Of a stretch of 64,000 bases of DNA, positions 1-12,689 are shown piece by piece. Position numbers and translations under genes: made by a program. Below the pieces are notes generated by a model. The model was not told the DNA's origin, did not search any database, and saw only the letters and a program-made list of their open reading frames with translations. The stretch comes from Moringa oleifera (Eukaryota > Streptophyta > Magnoliopsida > Brassicales > Moringaceae). The DNA lies in the NCBI GenBank assembly GCA_021397835.1, contig JAJFZO010000396.1, positions 62,001-126,000 on the forward strand. The letters run 5' to 3'. Each line of letters starts with the position of its first letter. The first letter of the stretch is position 1.

Positions 1-492
1 CTTTCTCATCATCATTTCGTGGCTATGTACTGTGATATTTGTTGGTTCTTTCGCAGCTCCACCGAGTATAAGTTTGCAAGGTAGTGGCAGGAATCCTCAC
101 TAGAGGAATTAAAGACGAAACTTCGAAGAAAAGGTATTTGATATGCTCCACTTTTATACTTTTTTGTACATATTTTTTCTTTGAATTTTGCAAGTAATTG
201 TCCTTAAGAGTTTTCCAGAGAGAGAATTTACACAGTTATCCTAAAATCTGCATCTTGTACATTTATCTTCATCTTTTTGCAGTCCTCCCTTCTGCTTTTT
301 CCTTCATAAAATGAGAAAGGAAGCGGCACCCATGGATGTTTAATTAACACTTGGTGACTCCGTGGAAAGACATGAACCTTCAATTGGAAGAAATTAATTA
401 ATTATTTCCTACTAAGAGCTTCTTAATTCACAAGTCTATCATGATTAATTATTGGGGAGAATTAACAAAAGAAAAAGAGACGAACAAGAAAC
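1..492. other. Intergenic, downstream of the LEA_2/NHL gene
   Basis: No gene can be supported. A pyrimidine-rich stretch ending in TTCGCAG near 50-56 resembles a splice acceptor and is followed by short open frames (8 to 15 codons), so it could be the last exon of a plus-strand gene lying mostly outside the window. This cannot be decided from the window. The remainder probably holds the 3' UTR of the minus-strand gene that ends at 493. Confidence 0.4.
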
Positions 493-1098
493 CTATTTGG
501 CCCTGGAACTGCATCGAGAGTATATGTAGGTATGATTGGAGGTATGGAAATGGAGGGAGCAACTTAAGTGACACCAGAATTTGACTGAGCCAATCAGCCA
601 GACCCTCCACTGAGTCCTGGAGCTTCCTTTGAGATCGAAACTAATCCGATCTTCCTTCAACGACATGTCCACTTCCTTCATTTGATCCTCCCCCAAGGGT
701 ATAGGCGAGGACTGAACTACGTAATTGAAATCCACTGATTTGTTCTTTTCCACATCAAACGTACTAGCAACCAGCTCTGCAATGTCCACTCCGTCGAAAC
801 TTAGCCTAAACTTGGTGTCTGAGAACGTAGCATGGGCCTTGAGGTTATCATTCTCAGCACGAACCACGATGGTCAACTGGGTCTCGAGTACGCCGGTGTA
901 GTCATAGCGCAGCAGGTCTAGATTGGCATTAACCACACTGATGAAAGGCACCCTGGGATGTATCACCAAGTAGCTCACGAAAACGACGATGCCTGCGATA
1001 ATCACAGCGACAGATATGATGGTGCAGATTATGGCTGCACACCAGACCAAGGGATGGGTGCGTCGTCTATGAGGACCGTGGAGCAGCTTTGCCGGCAT
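493..1098 (-). CDS. LEA_2 / NDR1-HIN1-like (NHL) membrane protein
   Basis: Single-exon protein of 201 residues. The N-terminus is short and basic (HRRRTHP, about residues 10-16) and is followed by one strong hydrophobic segment (about 18-48), giving a type II membrane topology with the C-terminal domain on the non-cytosolic side. Residues about 60-175 read as the LEA_2 beta-sandwich found in NHL proteins: a V-x-N-A-x-L start after the membrane segment, an N-rich strand (RAENDN) and a late Gly-Ser-x-x-x-W strand. The C-terminal tail carries several Cys (FWCHLSC). Length is normal for NHL proteins (about 200-230). Members act at the plasma membrane in defence signalling or wall-membrane contact; which role this one has is not visible. 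Intact, with no frame damage. The ATG at 1098 is the first in frame before the membrane segment. Confidence 0.8.
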   Translation of the reverse strand: MPAKLLHGPHRRRTHPLVWCAAIICTIISVAVIIAGIVVFVSYLVIHPRVPFISVVNANLDLLRYDYTGVLETQLTIVVRAENDNLKAHATFSDTKFRLSFDGVDIAELVASTFDVEKNKSVDFNYVVQSSPIPLGEDQMKEVDMSLKEDRISFDLKGSSRTQWRVWLIGSVKFWCHLSCSLHFHTSNHTYIYSRCSSRAK

Positions 1099-2226
1099 TG
1101 CAGGTGAAAACTAAGTGATATTGAGGATCCTACCGTGAAGAGCGACAACATCCGGCAACGAATTTGGTTTCAGAGTTGATGTAATTTTATGTGAGAAAAT
1201 GGTGAATTTAGGCTTGTATGAGGCAAGAGGGGGCAAGGTATAGAATTAACTTAGCTTCTTAGCTCTAATTGGTGGGGAAGGTTTTGGTATCTTCCTTTCC
1301 TTGTTTTAAAGCATTAGAGTTGGTGTCCCATTCCTTCGCTTCGATGGTATAAGGAATCTCCCACTTTAGCCTTTACAAGACAATACCAAACTTGCACTCT
1401 CTTTCTTCTTTCTTAAAAACAAACCACCCGACCCTACCATATTAAATAAATCAAAGTTATATAAAAGTGTAACTGCTTGATAATAATACAATACAATTCG
1501 TACCTTTTTTGTGCAAGTTTAATTGGCTCAATTGGGAACATGATGAAGCAATGGATAAATGAACAAGGCATCCAACCAAGTACCAAATATACCTTCACAA
1601 TTATCAAAATTCAAATACTTTTTAAAATTAAATAAAATATTTAAACAAATGGATAATCAAATTGTATGTTTTGAATTTCAAGTAAAACTTATCACTAGTA
1701 TTATTTTATGTTGCTCCTATCTCATTGCAGATTCTCTTCATATATGTATGTGTGTGTGTGTGTGCGCGCCCGTGTATCTCCTGGAAATTTAAAAGCCACT
1801 GGAATTCACTCTTTTGTTCTTTTTACTCGATTTCTTTCGTTTCTCCGGATTGGAGTTGTCTGCTACACTTATGATTGTTTGTTATCAATATTAACCAGAG
1901 AGCACAAGCTTCAATTGCCAACCATAGGATGCGTGCAACAATCTCCTAACACAAATTAATCACCAACATCTTGAGGGAATTCACATTTTCATGTTTTAAC
2001 CAAATTAGTTAGCTTAATCATTGCTTGACAACGTAAGTTGTGCGCTAAAGGGGGTCTGACTTTTTTTTGCTCTTTCTATCTGTAATTACACTACACATGC
2101 ATTCGACCTGTCCGGCAAAACAGTTGGAACGTGTTTATTAAGAACAAACAAACCTCTAGAGCAGCACTAACAAAATCTGGAAGCACTACAATTATCAAAG
2201 AATCTCAAATTCAATAACCTTCTTGA
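1099..2226. other. Upstream region of the NHL-like gene
   Basis: Presumed 5' UTR and promoter of the minus-strand gene, then AT-rich intergenic DNA. A short (TG)n microsatellite lies at 1749-1764. Small open frames around 1559-1959 are low-complexity and show no domain. Confidence 0.4.
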
Positions 2227-2262
2227 TAGAATATCATTCCTGAGTAGAATATCATTCCTGAG
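2227..2262. repeat. Perfect 18-bp tandem duplication
   Basis: The 18-mer TAGAATATCATTCCTGAG occurs twice in direct succession (2227-2244 and 2245-2262) without a mismatch. It is probably a recent local duplication. Confidence 0.9.
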
Positions 2263-5200
2263 TACACCATAAGCTAGCTTAATGTTAAAATAGCATAAAC
2301 AAATCAGCTATATTAATAAATGAGGTGTGTGAGGCAAGGTGGAAACATTTAAAAAACCAACAATTGAGGTTCTGGCATAGACTTCAACAAACCCAAGTGG
2401 TTTCACTTGCTTCTGTCTAGAGTAGCAGGATCTCACACTGAAGTTCAACTTGCTACCAATGGGAAACTGGCAGGCCAATGCCAACCCTTACTACACCAAG
2501 TGATAAGTTAGAGTAAGACTTCCCTTATTAATTGTCACTAACTCTATACCTCAATCTGCTTTCAAAATACATAACCTAGATTCCCAAAGGCATAGGCAGT
2601 CTTTTTTCTCACCCTTCCTTTTTCCCACATCACAAACAGCAAAACCAAAGTATTCTAAACCTAGAATGATAAACTTTGCACACAAGTTACAAATTAGACC
2701 TAGAAAATTATCTTAACCAAATGTTGAACAGCTAAGTGAGGAAACAAGAGGTTTGTGTTCCACACCAGTCAGGCATCAACTGGTATGGATCAAAGTCCCA
2801 GTATGCTGCATCCTGAGGTGGTTACGGACCTGAGTTGATCACTAAGAACTCAAAGCTCAACTCAAAGGAAAAAACAAAAGCCCACTTGTGTTTGTCCACT
2901 TATAGGAATGAATGAAATACAACTTAATTTTCATGTCCATGTACACAAATACACATATAAGCCATTTCTTAATCATATGCAAAAATCAGAACTTACACGG
3001 AGTTCTTTATATTGCGACAAGGCTTGGGACCTCCCACAGCTGCCTGTTGCTGTCCCATGGAAGCATAAGGAGAGAGAGTTTCGGCCCTTGAGTTGGGATG
3101 ACAACAAGGCAGGTTCCAGTAGGAAATACATTTACTGCCTGTCACCTTAATTTTTCCCCTTCCTAACCTCTTAGCCAACAAAGAAGTCCATTGGGCACTC
3201 TTACCCCAAATTCCTTTCCCAGGAAGTCCAGCCTATCCTCCCCCAGTGAGATTGTGAACTAAGATTCTAACTTCAATTTCCATGCTTCGTGATTCTCTCC
3301 GAGCATTGTTAGAAACACCTTTAAATCTTTGCGAAACTGAAACAAATTCATTGTATATTATATTTTCCAATGATCTTTGCCCTAAGAATTTGAGAACCCA
3401 ATGCACTACATCATTGGACGAACCCATATAGCTTGTCACCCTTCACAATCTGCTAGCCAAATAACATAGGGCCAATACCACATCAGAAATGCAAAGTTAA
3501 CCTTCAAAGCATCATTAGCCAGTATCCTTTCCAACCAAAGCATCTTAACCAATCACCAAATGTGGGGGGTGTGGAAGTGGAAGAACCTTATCCAAACTTA
3601 CTAATAACCCTCCACAAACTAGTAATAATGAGGTCATGCCTCGGAACATATTTCTAAACAACAAGCAGAGGGACACAAGTTCATTCCAAATAAGGCTGGA
3701 TGGGAAGCCCTAACTTGCTCCATCCCAAAACCCAGCTTATTCCACCTAAAGACACCTCCCTCCAATCCACTATATAAGATCAAGAATGAATCTAATCCCC
3801 ATAGCCACCTTGTCCAGGCTTTAAAACCTTAATCTCATGTAATACAAAGCAGGGCTAGTGGACCCCCCCACCCCAACCCCCTGCAGAAGGTGGAAATAAC
3901 TGTCTCTAATGATCACTTATCTACAATCACTAGAATTAGCTATTAAACAAGTTCCCATATAGTTTAAGATTTTTGGTTTGATAAAATTTAACAGAGATTA
4001 ACTGGAAATAGCTCAAACATATTTAACTTGTAAAAATATTTGAAACTCGATCTATGTTACTGCAACACAACATTTATTTAATTGGTTACATTTTATTCAT
4101 AACAAGTTCACAAACATGTCATGTTTGAATTTACCTAATTCTATCCTCTGGGTTAGTTATGTCACATCATAGAGGTCTTCCAATGGCTGAGAAGTCATCC
4201 TTAAAGATCTGTATTATCATGTATTCCATAATTTTTAAAAATAACTAGTGTCCCTCATCAGTTTCACAATTTGAACTTAGCAAACAGAAGCAAGATATTC
4301 TGTACATGTACATCATTACCTAATGTTATGTAAGCACTTTCACACCCACTGACTCCTGCATCTACCTAGATAACCCACCATGCAAATCTCACAACAAAGG
4401 ACTCCACTTACCAATTGTACCCCAACAATTCTCCAATCTACTACCCTTTATCAAGAAAACATTGCACTTATCATTCATTTGATTAGTTCTCATCCTATGA
4501 CCCCCCTGAATTAGATTACCACTTGCCACATACCTGGCCATCTTTAAGGATTGCTTGATGCCCTCCATAAGCCTTTTCTACTCCTAATCCTATATGTATG
4601 CATGTCCGTGTGTGTGTGTAAAAGGACACCTCAAAACAAAATACTATTCCAAAAACAAAACAATCCAAAGTTTATGCATGTTAATACATTTCCACTCTAA
4701 GGAGCTTCTCAGCGACTTTTAGATATAATCAAAGGATCAAAGTTTATTCACTAGATTTCTCATGTTAACTTTTTCTATCCTGGTGCTTCCATATTTCTCT
4801 CATGCAAATTTTGTTCCTATTGCAACAGTAACCTCATTGTGTTGTCTTTTCCTATCCTGGTGCTTCCAAGTTTCTCTCATGCTCATAGGCATATAAATAT
4901 TAATTGGTTATTTGCTAGTTCCTTATTTAAATTAGGATTAAGTTTAATTATTTGCTGGCTTCTTCTAGTTGAATAAGAGTTAAATCCATATGTAGCCTAT
5001 AATAATATGACAAGGTTAAATTGAGACTCTTTTATTATAGTTTCATGATTATCGATAAGCTACAGTAACCTATAACTTAGCTACATGAGCTAAAAGCAAG
5101 ATAGACCTGCATAAGAAATAAACTGTCAAGTTTTAAAGCTTTTTCTCTCTTTCTCTCCCTTTTCCCCTTTCTCTCCTCTACCTCTTCTCATCTATTTCCT

Positions 5201-7106
5201 TTCTTCTGTTTCTCCTTTCCCTAAATTCTCCACTTTTCTTCCCTTTCTCCTAATTCTGCATCACCTAAATACTAAGACTCCACTACAAAAGTTTTACTTA
5301 AATCAATTACCAGTAAGTTACACCTTTTTCATTAGTGACAATTTGTGTGCTTATCCATGACACCACAATGTAAACTCACTTAAAGCTTCCACATTCAGAA
5401 TATTAAATCTTAAAATACTCTATGTTTCCCTAAAATCACCCAAGAAAAACAAATTCCTATCATAGCTATCATTACTTCAAAAATGTCTAATCAACTAGTA
5501 CAAGATATGTTTCATCATCAAAATATAGCACAAACTTGGAACCAACTCTGAAATTCTTACACATAGTCAACATGCTTCCCCCATCCCCCTTATTTTGTAA
5601 TCTTTCCACAAAAACTTCATAAAGTTTTTACTTTCTTAAGATGCCCTCTTTCATATTGCAAATGGTAAAACCAATGGAAGTGCAAACTTGGCACTAATGA
5701 GATCAACCATAATTTTCAAAAGTGAATGATTTTTGTATTCTGCTTCTGGAAATGGATAGGAATTATGTGACATCCATTGTAGAAAATAAAAACAAAATAA
5801 GGGAGATGTAGAGACCCTTTACTTTTAACAGTATTAGCATTTACACATATAAATTCCTAAATTCCAACTGACCAAGCCATTATAGTAAACTAATAGGTAA
5901 CTCACAAGGGGACTTGCCAAATCTCAATAGAAGAACTTCTGATAGACATACATGGCTTTTCTGCATTTCCAATGGAATAAGCACCATAAATATGCAAGTC
6001 AGATGTTCCAATAGATAAAGCCAATGTAGAGATCATCCAAAATTAATAAGTAACTCGTGAGGTACTTGCCCAATTTTCAGAGCTGAAATGTATGGCATGG
6101 CAATATTGACTCACTTATCATTGTAAGAATGAGCATGCTATCCATGGAGAGCAGGCTGCATTAAATGTTACCATAAGAACTGAGAAGAGACAATTACCAA
6201 TTGATTCCATTATTAATATAACCTATATATTAATCTACATTTCTAAAACAAGGGTACAATTCTTGTGCCACTCAAAAATAATGGGATCAAAGGAAAAGAA
6301 ACAACTTAAAGGATACTTCTATCCTTAAAACCTACTAAGAAAGCCCCGACAGACATGTTCTTACCCAATTCAACAACTTTGAGGAAACATATACATCATG
6401 ACAACTGAATCATGAGCCGGATGTAAAGATCATATTATTAGTAAGAAGTTTGATTAATACAATGAATTCTAAAACATCGAACTTCTCTTTGTTGAAAAGA
6501 CTTGGGACAATGAGAAAATATCACAACCATACTCAAATGTGGAAGAATTCGCCAAAATTAGTAAAAAGAAAAGGAAAACAAGAAAATAATGTGGAAAGAT
6601 GTTGATATGCAACATGTGTTCAAGCATTGGAAGAAAAATAAGAGACAAAAGTTAGTTCATAATGCCCCAAATTATAGGCATACCCAAAGAAACATCAGGA
6701 GAAAAATTACCACAAATATCACCAAAACTCATAAGCATCATGCCTAAAAGTAAAATAGAGACCAAAGCAGACAACATATCCATTTCCCAGCTGCAGTTTT
6801 CATATACTCTCAATGTTCATTGAAAATCATATGCATATGACAACTTAGACCAAAATGCTCAGATTAGCAAGTAACCACAAGCATTTTGAGAATGAAAATT
6901 TGGAACCGAAATGCAAGGTAGAGTACTGCTGCCAAGAACATCATAGCAAAGGTACCATCCAGGGAAAGAGCAGTCATTGCTCCTAACTAAATACAGAAGA
7001 AGAGCCATCCAAAGATTATCATTAATGAATGCCATATATGTAACATGCTTCCTAACATTAATAATGGAGAGAACATTAATACAAAATTGGTCTAGAAGCT
7101 TAATAC
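2263..7106. other. Long non-coding interval
   Basis: No gene is supported. The DNA is AT-rich with many stops in all frames. A 30-bp direct repeat around CTATCCTGGTGCTTCCA occurs near 4775 and 4852. A CT-rich stretch lies at about 5140-5260 and a short GT run near 4609. A block of higher complexity at about 2990-3180 is open on both strands for 60-80 codons but matches no family I know. The last few hundred bases next to 7107 are presumably 3' UTR of the PPR gene. Confidence 0.5.
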
Positions 7107-8567
7107 CTACAAAGCACTCCATCTCCTCCAAAGGTTATCAAACTTGTCCCTCATGCTTCTACCCTCCTTATAAAATTGAGTCTTCAACTTTTCCATTGTT
7201 GATTCATCTATGCTGATTTTCCTATCAAGTATATCGTCTGCAAACCTATTAACCTCAGACAACCTACCTAGCTTAAGAAGCCCAACAAGCAACTCATTCG
7301 CACTCAGTTCAAGAGGTGTAACTCTATTGTTGACCATGTAGTCCCATATCTCAATTGCCATTTCAGGATCTTCCTCCTCCAACAACATTGCAATGGCTGC
7401 AGCACAATTAGTATGAGTTGGAGGCTGTTCATTTTTTATCATCTCGTAGAAGAATACACCCACTTGATGAACCTTCTTGTTCTTGATCAAACAATGAAAT
7501 ATCATGTTATACGTCAAAGAATCTGGGAAAGCTGCATGGAGTACCATGTCATCGAGGAACTGGAATGCATTATGGATATCATTGTTGTCACAAAGCAACC
7601 CAATTGCGGCATTATACATAATCAAATTGGGAAGCAACCCACTGTTCACCATTATATCGTACATGGGAACAACATGGGTAGAATCATTCTGCTTAACAAA
7701 GATATCAAGAGCATTGTAGAAAAATTTCAAACCTGGCAAGCATTTATGGGTTTTCATCACTTGTAAAAACTTGATAGCATCATCCGCCTGCGACCTACGA
7801 AGAAGAGTAGTCAGAAAAGTTTCATAGGCCGAGACGTTCAGCGGGCTCCACCCAATTCGCACCACCATCTCACCGAATGTGCCCTTGGCCTTGTCCACAT
7901 TAGCTTCCTTCTCCCATCCTTCCAACAGGATAGCAAAAGTATCGACGTCGGGAGGAATCTTGGTTTTGATCCTGTCAAAGAACTCCAATGCCCTGCTTGT
8001 TTGACTATCCTCCAGACAAATTGCACTCAATAACGAATTCACCGCGACAACATCCTGCTGGATGCCGTACTTCTCCATCACCTCAAAGCTCATAATAGCC
8101 TCATGGAACCTATGCGCCTGGCAATAGCTCCCAAACACGGAGACGAAGGCGGCCATCGACAGGACACCCTCTTGCTTCATCGAGCGGATTGCATCCCACA
8201 TAGGCTCGAACAGTTGGTTCTTGCCAAGCAGATCAACCATTAGATTCCAAGCATAGGCCGAATGGTTCTGGCCGTGGCCAGCCCAGCGGAAGAATTTTAT
8301 GGCTGATGACGGAGAATTGTAGGAAAGCTTAAGCACTTCTTGGACTATTTCAGGGGTCGGGACGATTCCAGAGCCAACCAGTGCGTTTTCCACGTCTTGG
8401 GGAGAGGCTCGGGTCAGGATTTCGCAGAGGGTTCGAGCGGTTGAGGAAGTACCTGGTACGTCGAGGTGAGTTGGAAATAGATGCGGTCGCAGTTTGGGGG
8501 TTTCTTCCTGTTTTTGGTTTTGCTCATTAGTTGGGATTTGGGGTACTAGAGAAGAAGACGATGGCAT
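7107..8567 (-). CDS. P-class pentatricopeptide repeat (PPR) protein
   Basis: Uninterrupted 486-residue intronless frame, typical of plant PPR genes. After a low-complexity N-terminus (about 1-45), about ten roughly 35-residue helical-hairpin repeats run from about residue 103 to 455. Clear examples are VVAVNSLLSAIC, TFAILLEGWEKEA, LIMYNAAIGLLC and SLTYNMIFHCLIKNKK. No E, E+ or DYW extension follows, so it is a P-class protein, expected to bind single-stranded organellar RNA for stabilisation, splicing or translation. The N-terminus is Ser/Pro/Gln-rich and not strongly basic, so mitochondrial or plastid targeting cannot be told by eye. The final residues (YKEGRSMRDKFDNLWRRW) form a conserved-looking basic tail. 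All repeats are intact and no frame damage is seen. The ATG at 8567 is the first in frame. Confidence 0.92.
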   Translation of the reverse strand: MPSSSSLVPQIPTNEQNQKQEETPKLRPHLFPTHLDVPGTSSTARTLCEILTRASPQDVENALVGSGIVPTPEIVQEVLKLSYNSPSSAIKFFRWAGHGQNHSAYAWNLMVDLLGKNQLFEPMWDAIRSMKQEGVLSMAAFVSVFGSYCQAHRFHEAIMSFEVMEKYGIQQDVVAVNSLLSAICLEDSQTSRALEFFDRIKTKIPPDVDTFAILLEGWEKEANVDKAKGTFGEMVVRIGWSPLNVSAYETFLTTLLRRSQADDAIKFLQVMKTHKCLPGLKFFYNALDIFVKQNDSTHVVPMYDIMVNSGLLPNLIMYNAAIGLLCDNNDIHNAFQFLDDMVLHAAFPDSLTYNMIFHCLIKNKKVHQVGVFFYEMIKNEQPPTHTNCAAAIAMLLEEEDPEMAIEIWDYMVNNRVTPLELSANELLVGLLKLGRLSEVNRFADDILDRKISIDESTMEKLKTQFYKEGRSMRDKFDNLWRRWSAL

Positions 8568-9065
8568 GATCGTGGAGTATGGTTGAGACTGCGATTAGGA
8601 TTTCAGGTAATTCCAAGCGAAAGCATTTATGGAACTTCGAAATTGTGAGACATTGTAGCTTATTTGGCTACAAAATCAGAAGAAAAAGAAAGAAAATTGT
8701 GGAACCTAGGTTGAGTTAAAACAAGCCATGGTATCTATGGAAAACACAGGAAAGCAAGGGCTGCGGGTAACAATTACATAAATACAGTGAGAGAGGTAGA
8801 GTGAAAATCTTTCATTTTAGTGGCGAGTTCTCACCAGAATGCCGAAACAACTGTTTGTTGATAAAGAAAAGCTGATTAATTTCTTACATATTACAGTTGG
8901 AAATTATCATCAGGAACTATTTAATTTTTTTAATTACAATAATACCATTAAAAATTAGAAAATCTGTTTATAATTAGCCTATGATTCAACATTAAAAATG
9001 AAATCATTATTTCTCCTACCATAGGATTTTAGTTTTCCCTCGAACAATAAATATATTTAAAATTT
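8568..9065. other. Upstream region of the PPR gene
   Basis: About 500 bp of presumed 5' UTR and promoter of the minus-strand PPR gene, becoming very AT-rich toward the foldback element. No coding region seen. Confidence 0.4.
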
Positions 9066-9595
9066 AAAGTAAAAATTTCATAAAATTTTAATATTTATCA
9101 TATATTATCAATTAATTTTTTAAATTAAAAAAATAATAAATCAAAACTTAAGTTATAAATTTAATTTAAATTAAATTTTATTAAAAATAAAAAACAAAAA
9201 TATTCAAATTAAAAATTTTATATAATAAATTTTAATTTAAAAATTTTTTAAATATAAAAAAATATTTACGTTACTATCACGAACTTTTTCATAATTTTTT
9301 GATAAATTATATTGTTTTTGAAAATTAACATTATAAATTTAAAATATATATATTTTCAGTACTTAAAAAATTATGATACTTTTTGTGATGGTAATTTAAA
9401 TATTTTTTTATATCTGTGAAAAAATTTAAGTTAAAATTCGTTATATAAAATCTTCAATTTGAATATATCTAATTTTTAAATTTTTTAATAAGTTTCAATT
9501 TATACCAATTAAAGTTCAATTTATCACTTTTTAAATACAAAAGTTTGATTAATAACATAAGATAGACATTAAAATTTTATGTGACTTGTACCACC
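9066..9595. mobile_element. AT-rich foldback (MITE-like) inverted repeat
   Basis: The sequence from about 9078 pairs with the reverse complement of the sequence ending about 9581, for example CATAAAATTTTAAT on the left with its complement at 9568-9581. The match continues inward through blocks at about 9211-9305 and 9363-9460, so each arm is about 220-230 bp and imperfect, with a loop of about 50 bp. This looks like an old foldback or MITE-like element. No coding capacity. Exact ends and target-site duplication are unclear in the AT-rich context. Confidence 0.65.
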
Positions 9596-10169
9596 CTAAA
9601 ATTTATTAGAACTCTAAGCAAGAGTAGACTACTAGCATGCATGTATCACTTGTTTAATATAGATCCAACGGTTGTAGGAAGCGACAAAAAAGATTTTCAC
9701 AGATCAAAGAAGATATTGATCTCCCATTTTTTGTCTTTTTCCTTTTATGTATGTTTAACAATACATTATCACACTATGACTAATGTTTGATTATCTCTTC
9801 TCCTTATTTGATCATGTTAGGTAAGCAATACTTAATTTTCCAAAATTTTAGCTTAAAAAGAAAAAAGATCAAAGGATTAAGGCTCAACTGAAATCCTTAA
9901 AAGAACTAAGGTTGTTACGGAACTAAAAATAGTAAAATCTTTCTCCTTACATGAATTTAAGAACTTCATGACCTTTCTCATGAGGTGTTTCCATAAAACC
10001 CATGTAATTCACAAATTATACTCTTGCTAGTAAAAAATCACACTAAATCAATTAAAATTTTAAAACTAAAAAATAATTCTCGATTGAATAGGTTATAAAT
10101 ATTCACTCATGCCCTTCTATATAAAGAAGAAAATTAAAAAAAAAAAAAGATTCAAATTTTGTAATCTAA
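9596..10169. other. AT-rich interval before the gypsy remnant
   Basis: No gene seen. If the primer-binding-like motif at about 10172 is real, the 3' part of a decayed LTR would lie here, but no partner LTR is recognisable. Confidence 0.3.
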
Positions 10170-12260
10170 TAATTGGCATCATCTATGGAAAACTGACACA
10201 AAAAGCCATACACCACATCTTCTCCCCTTACTATCTTCCATTTCGCTAAGGCCATGCAACCACTCCCAAGACCCTCACTCCTTCCATCCTTAAGCAGATC
10301 TAAAAAAGTAGCCCATCAGCTCCAGACCTTGGGAAGCACTACCCACAGTGAATGGTCCAGCATGCTTACTTAGATTATTAGAGCTAAAGGTTTATCCTCT
10401 TATCAACCTAGAATAACTAAAGTAAATACACAATCAAATACAACAACTACATTTCGCCATGCAAAACCTAGTTGTAAACCACCTTAAGGTCTAATGACCT
10501 TACCAAAGCACAAAGAGAAAATTCAGTAGACTTAAATTACATGCCATTTGTGAAGAGTTAAGGATCTTCTAGCGAAACAAAGTCATACAATAGTATTTGT
10601 AGAAATGTGGATCAAATTGGTTGATAACTAAAAAAAATGGGCAAGACTTCTAAAGAGGAGTTGTTTCAAGAATATGATCCACGACTACCATTCATTGAAT
10701 ATTGGAAGAACCCATGTTAACTCGATTTAGGCTCTTCAAAATCAATGTGTATAGAGGCATCGATGATCCCTGAGATCACCTTCAACACTTTAGGTTGGTC
10801 ATGCTGATATAGGGCATTAACAAAACAACCATGTGCAAGGTTTTCCTTGTAATTTTAACTAGTCTAGCAATAGATTGGTTTGGGTCTCTTGTGTTAGGAT
10901 CTATTAATAACTTCAAGATGCTCACTCAAGCTTTTTCAAGATACTTTTAAGAAGCAAGCGCAATAAGAATCATTTTAACCATTTGTTAACCATTAAACAG
11001 AAGCTAGAGGAATCGCTCTGGAGTTATGTTGCTCGTCTTACCCATGAAGCTCTATAAATAAAACACCTTCAAGACTTTGTGGCTCTAACCAACTTTTATG
11101 GATGGCTTGTAAGATGGATTGTTCCTTCAATTGTTATGCTAAGAGCCGATAGGGATCATGATAGAGTTGTTGGTGTGCAATGACAAATACATGAAAAGAT
11201 AAGAAAGAAGACAGTGAAAGACAAGTTCAGAGCCGTCCTCCATGCCAAGCAAACCCCAATTAGAAAGCAAATAAAAGTAGCTAGATCATAACTTGTCCAC
11301 CTTGGTCGTTTTTAGCTAGGAAAAATGATCAAAATATGCCTCGACCTCTAATGCCACCTTAAATGTTCACCCTTCTAAACACCATCCTTATTTGGGTTAC
11401 TGATGGTCCTTTAAGCGCAAGAAAACCTAAAACCTCCAAGAAAATGACTATTCCTCTAACACATAAAGATCAATCTCAATATTGCTAGTACCATCAAGAG
11501 TATAGACATATTATGGCGTAGAGCTGGCAACTTTAAAATGAGATAGAAATCAACATTCAGTCAGGGTAGCTAGGAAATTTGTAAGAAACAATTCTCCTCT
11601 TAGCCAATGTTGATCATCACCCATGTCAACCAAGTAAGATGACCTTTCAGTAGCCTGAAAGAAGGTTTCCCAATTTCAAGCATGGTAACTGTCACAATTG
11701 GAGAACCTAAGGGCCACCTAATATAGCCTACATCATGAAAAACTCATATTTGAGATGTTGAAAAAGAGGACACAACAAATGGTTATATCGTTCTTAAATA
11801 GAACCTAATAGGAGTTAAATTTCCTCATGATCGTAATGCTGCTTATAGCTAACTTTAAAATGTACAAGATCTTAGTTGATATCAGTAGTTAAAATCATGT
11901 ATAGGCTAGTTTTTGATATGTTAAGCCTCAGTAAAAATTACCTATGGTTTTATAAAACATCCTTGATAGGCTACTAGACAGGTAATTCGTCTAAATAGGT
12001 CAATCACTTTACCTACAATGGCAGGACTCCCTCTTGGATAATCATATCAAATGATGGAATATATAATTCTTTAAACCTTTTTTTTATTATTTATAATGGG
12101 ATCTTAAGTAAACCAAGCTTGAATGCTTTTTAGACTATCAACTCTAGTTATCATCTTATCGTGAGATTCCTTAGTCATTTAAGGATAAGAGAAATACAAG
12201 GCAACTAGCAAGTCATAAAGTAATGTACTCTACCACATTGAGAGCACATCATTAAGAAAC
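10170..12260 (+). mobile_element. Decayed Ty3/gypsy retrotransposon, gag-protease part
   Basis: Translated piecewise, 10735-11180 follows the Retrotrans_gag pattern: YRGIDDPRDHLQHF, then a CKVF segment and AIDWFGSL, then an NNFKMLTQAFSRYF-like segment. Further on (about 11820-12210) a retropepsin-like segment is seen, with a degraded DTG-Ser block and a later NGIL-x-KPSLNAF block. All parts are broken by stops and frame changes and there is no reverse transcriptase. The motif at about 10172 (TTGGCATCATCTATGGAAA) resembles the TGGCGCC-type primer-binding region of gypsy elements, which would place a 5' LTR just upstream. Fragmentary and not functional. Confidence 0.65.
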
Positions 12261-12689
12261 ATCATATATGTTTAGTGGAAGGAATAAGTGTCAATAGAAA
12301 AATTTGATTTTTATTAGAAATCTAGAAATCAAATGTACCACTGTCAGTTTTTAACTAGAAGAATAACAATGTCACTTTCAAAGAAGACTCTATTAGTGCA
12401 AATAAGGTTGGATGAACGAAAAACTAGATATATGAAGGAGAATCTAGCAAGAAACCTCCTAAAAGATAGATAGTCAAGACTTTTATTTGGTAAATTTTTA
12501 CATTTTTTCTTAGAAAGGGTTTGCTTGTGACGAGGGAGAGCCCACCTTATGACTAAAAAAGTCTTCTTATAACTAGGAAAATAATGGAATTTATTAAAAA
12601 AAAAACTAAGGTAAAGTCCTTCTAAGAGAAAAAAATGGATAAGGCATAAAGATCTTGAATAAGGGAAGAAAAGGGTCCAAACATTTTTT

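Noticed and set aside
7413..7766. 117-codon plus-strand frame
   Set aside because: Antisense to intact PPR repeats.
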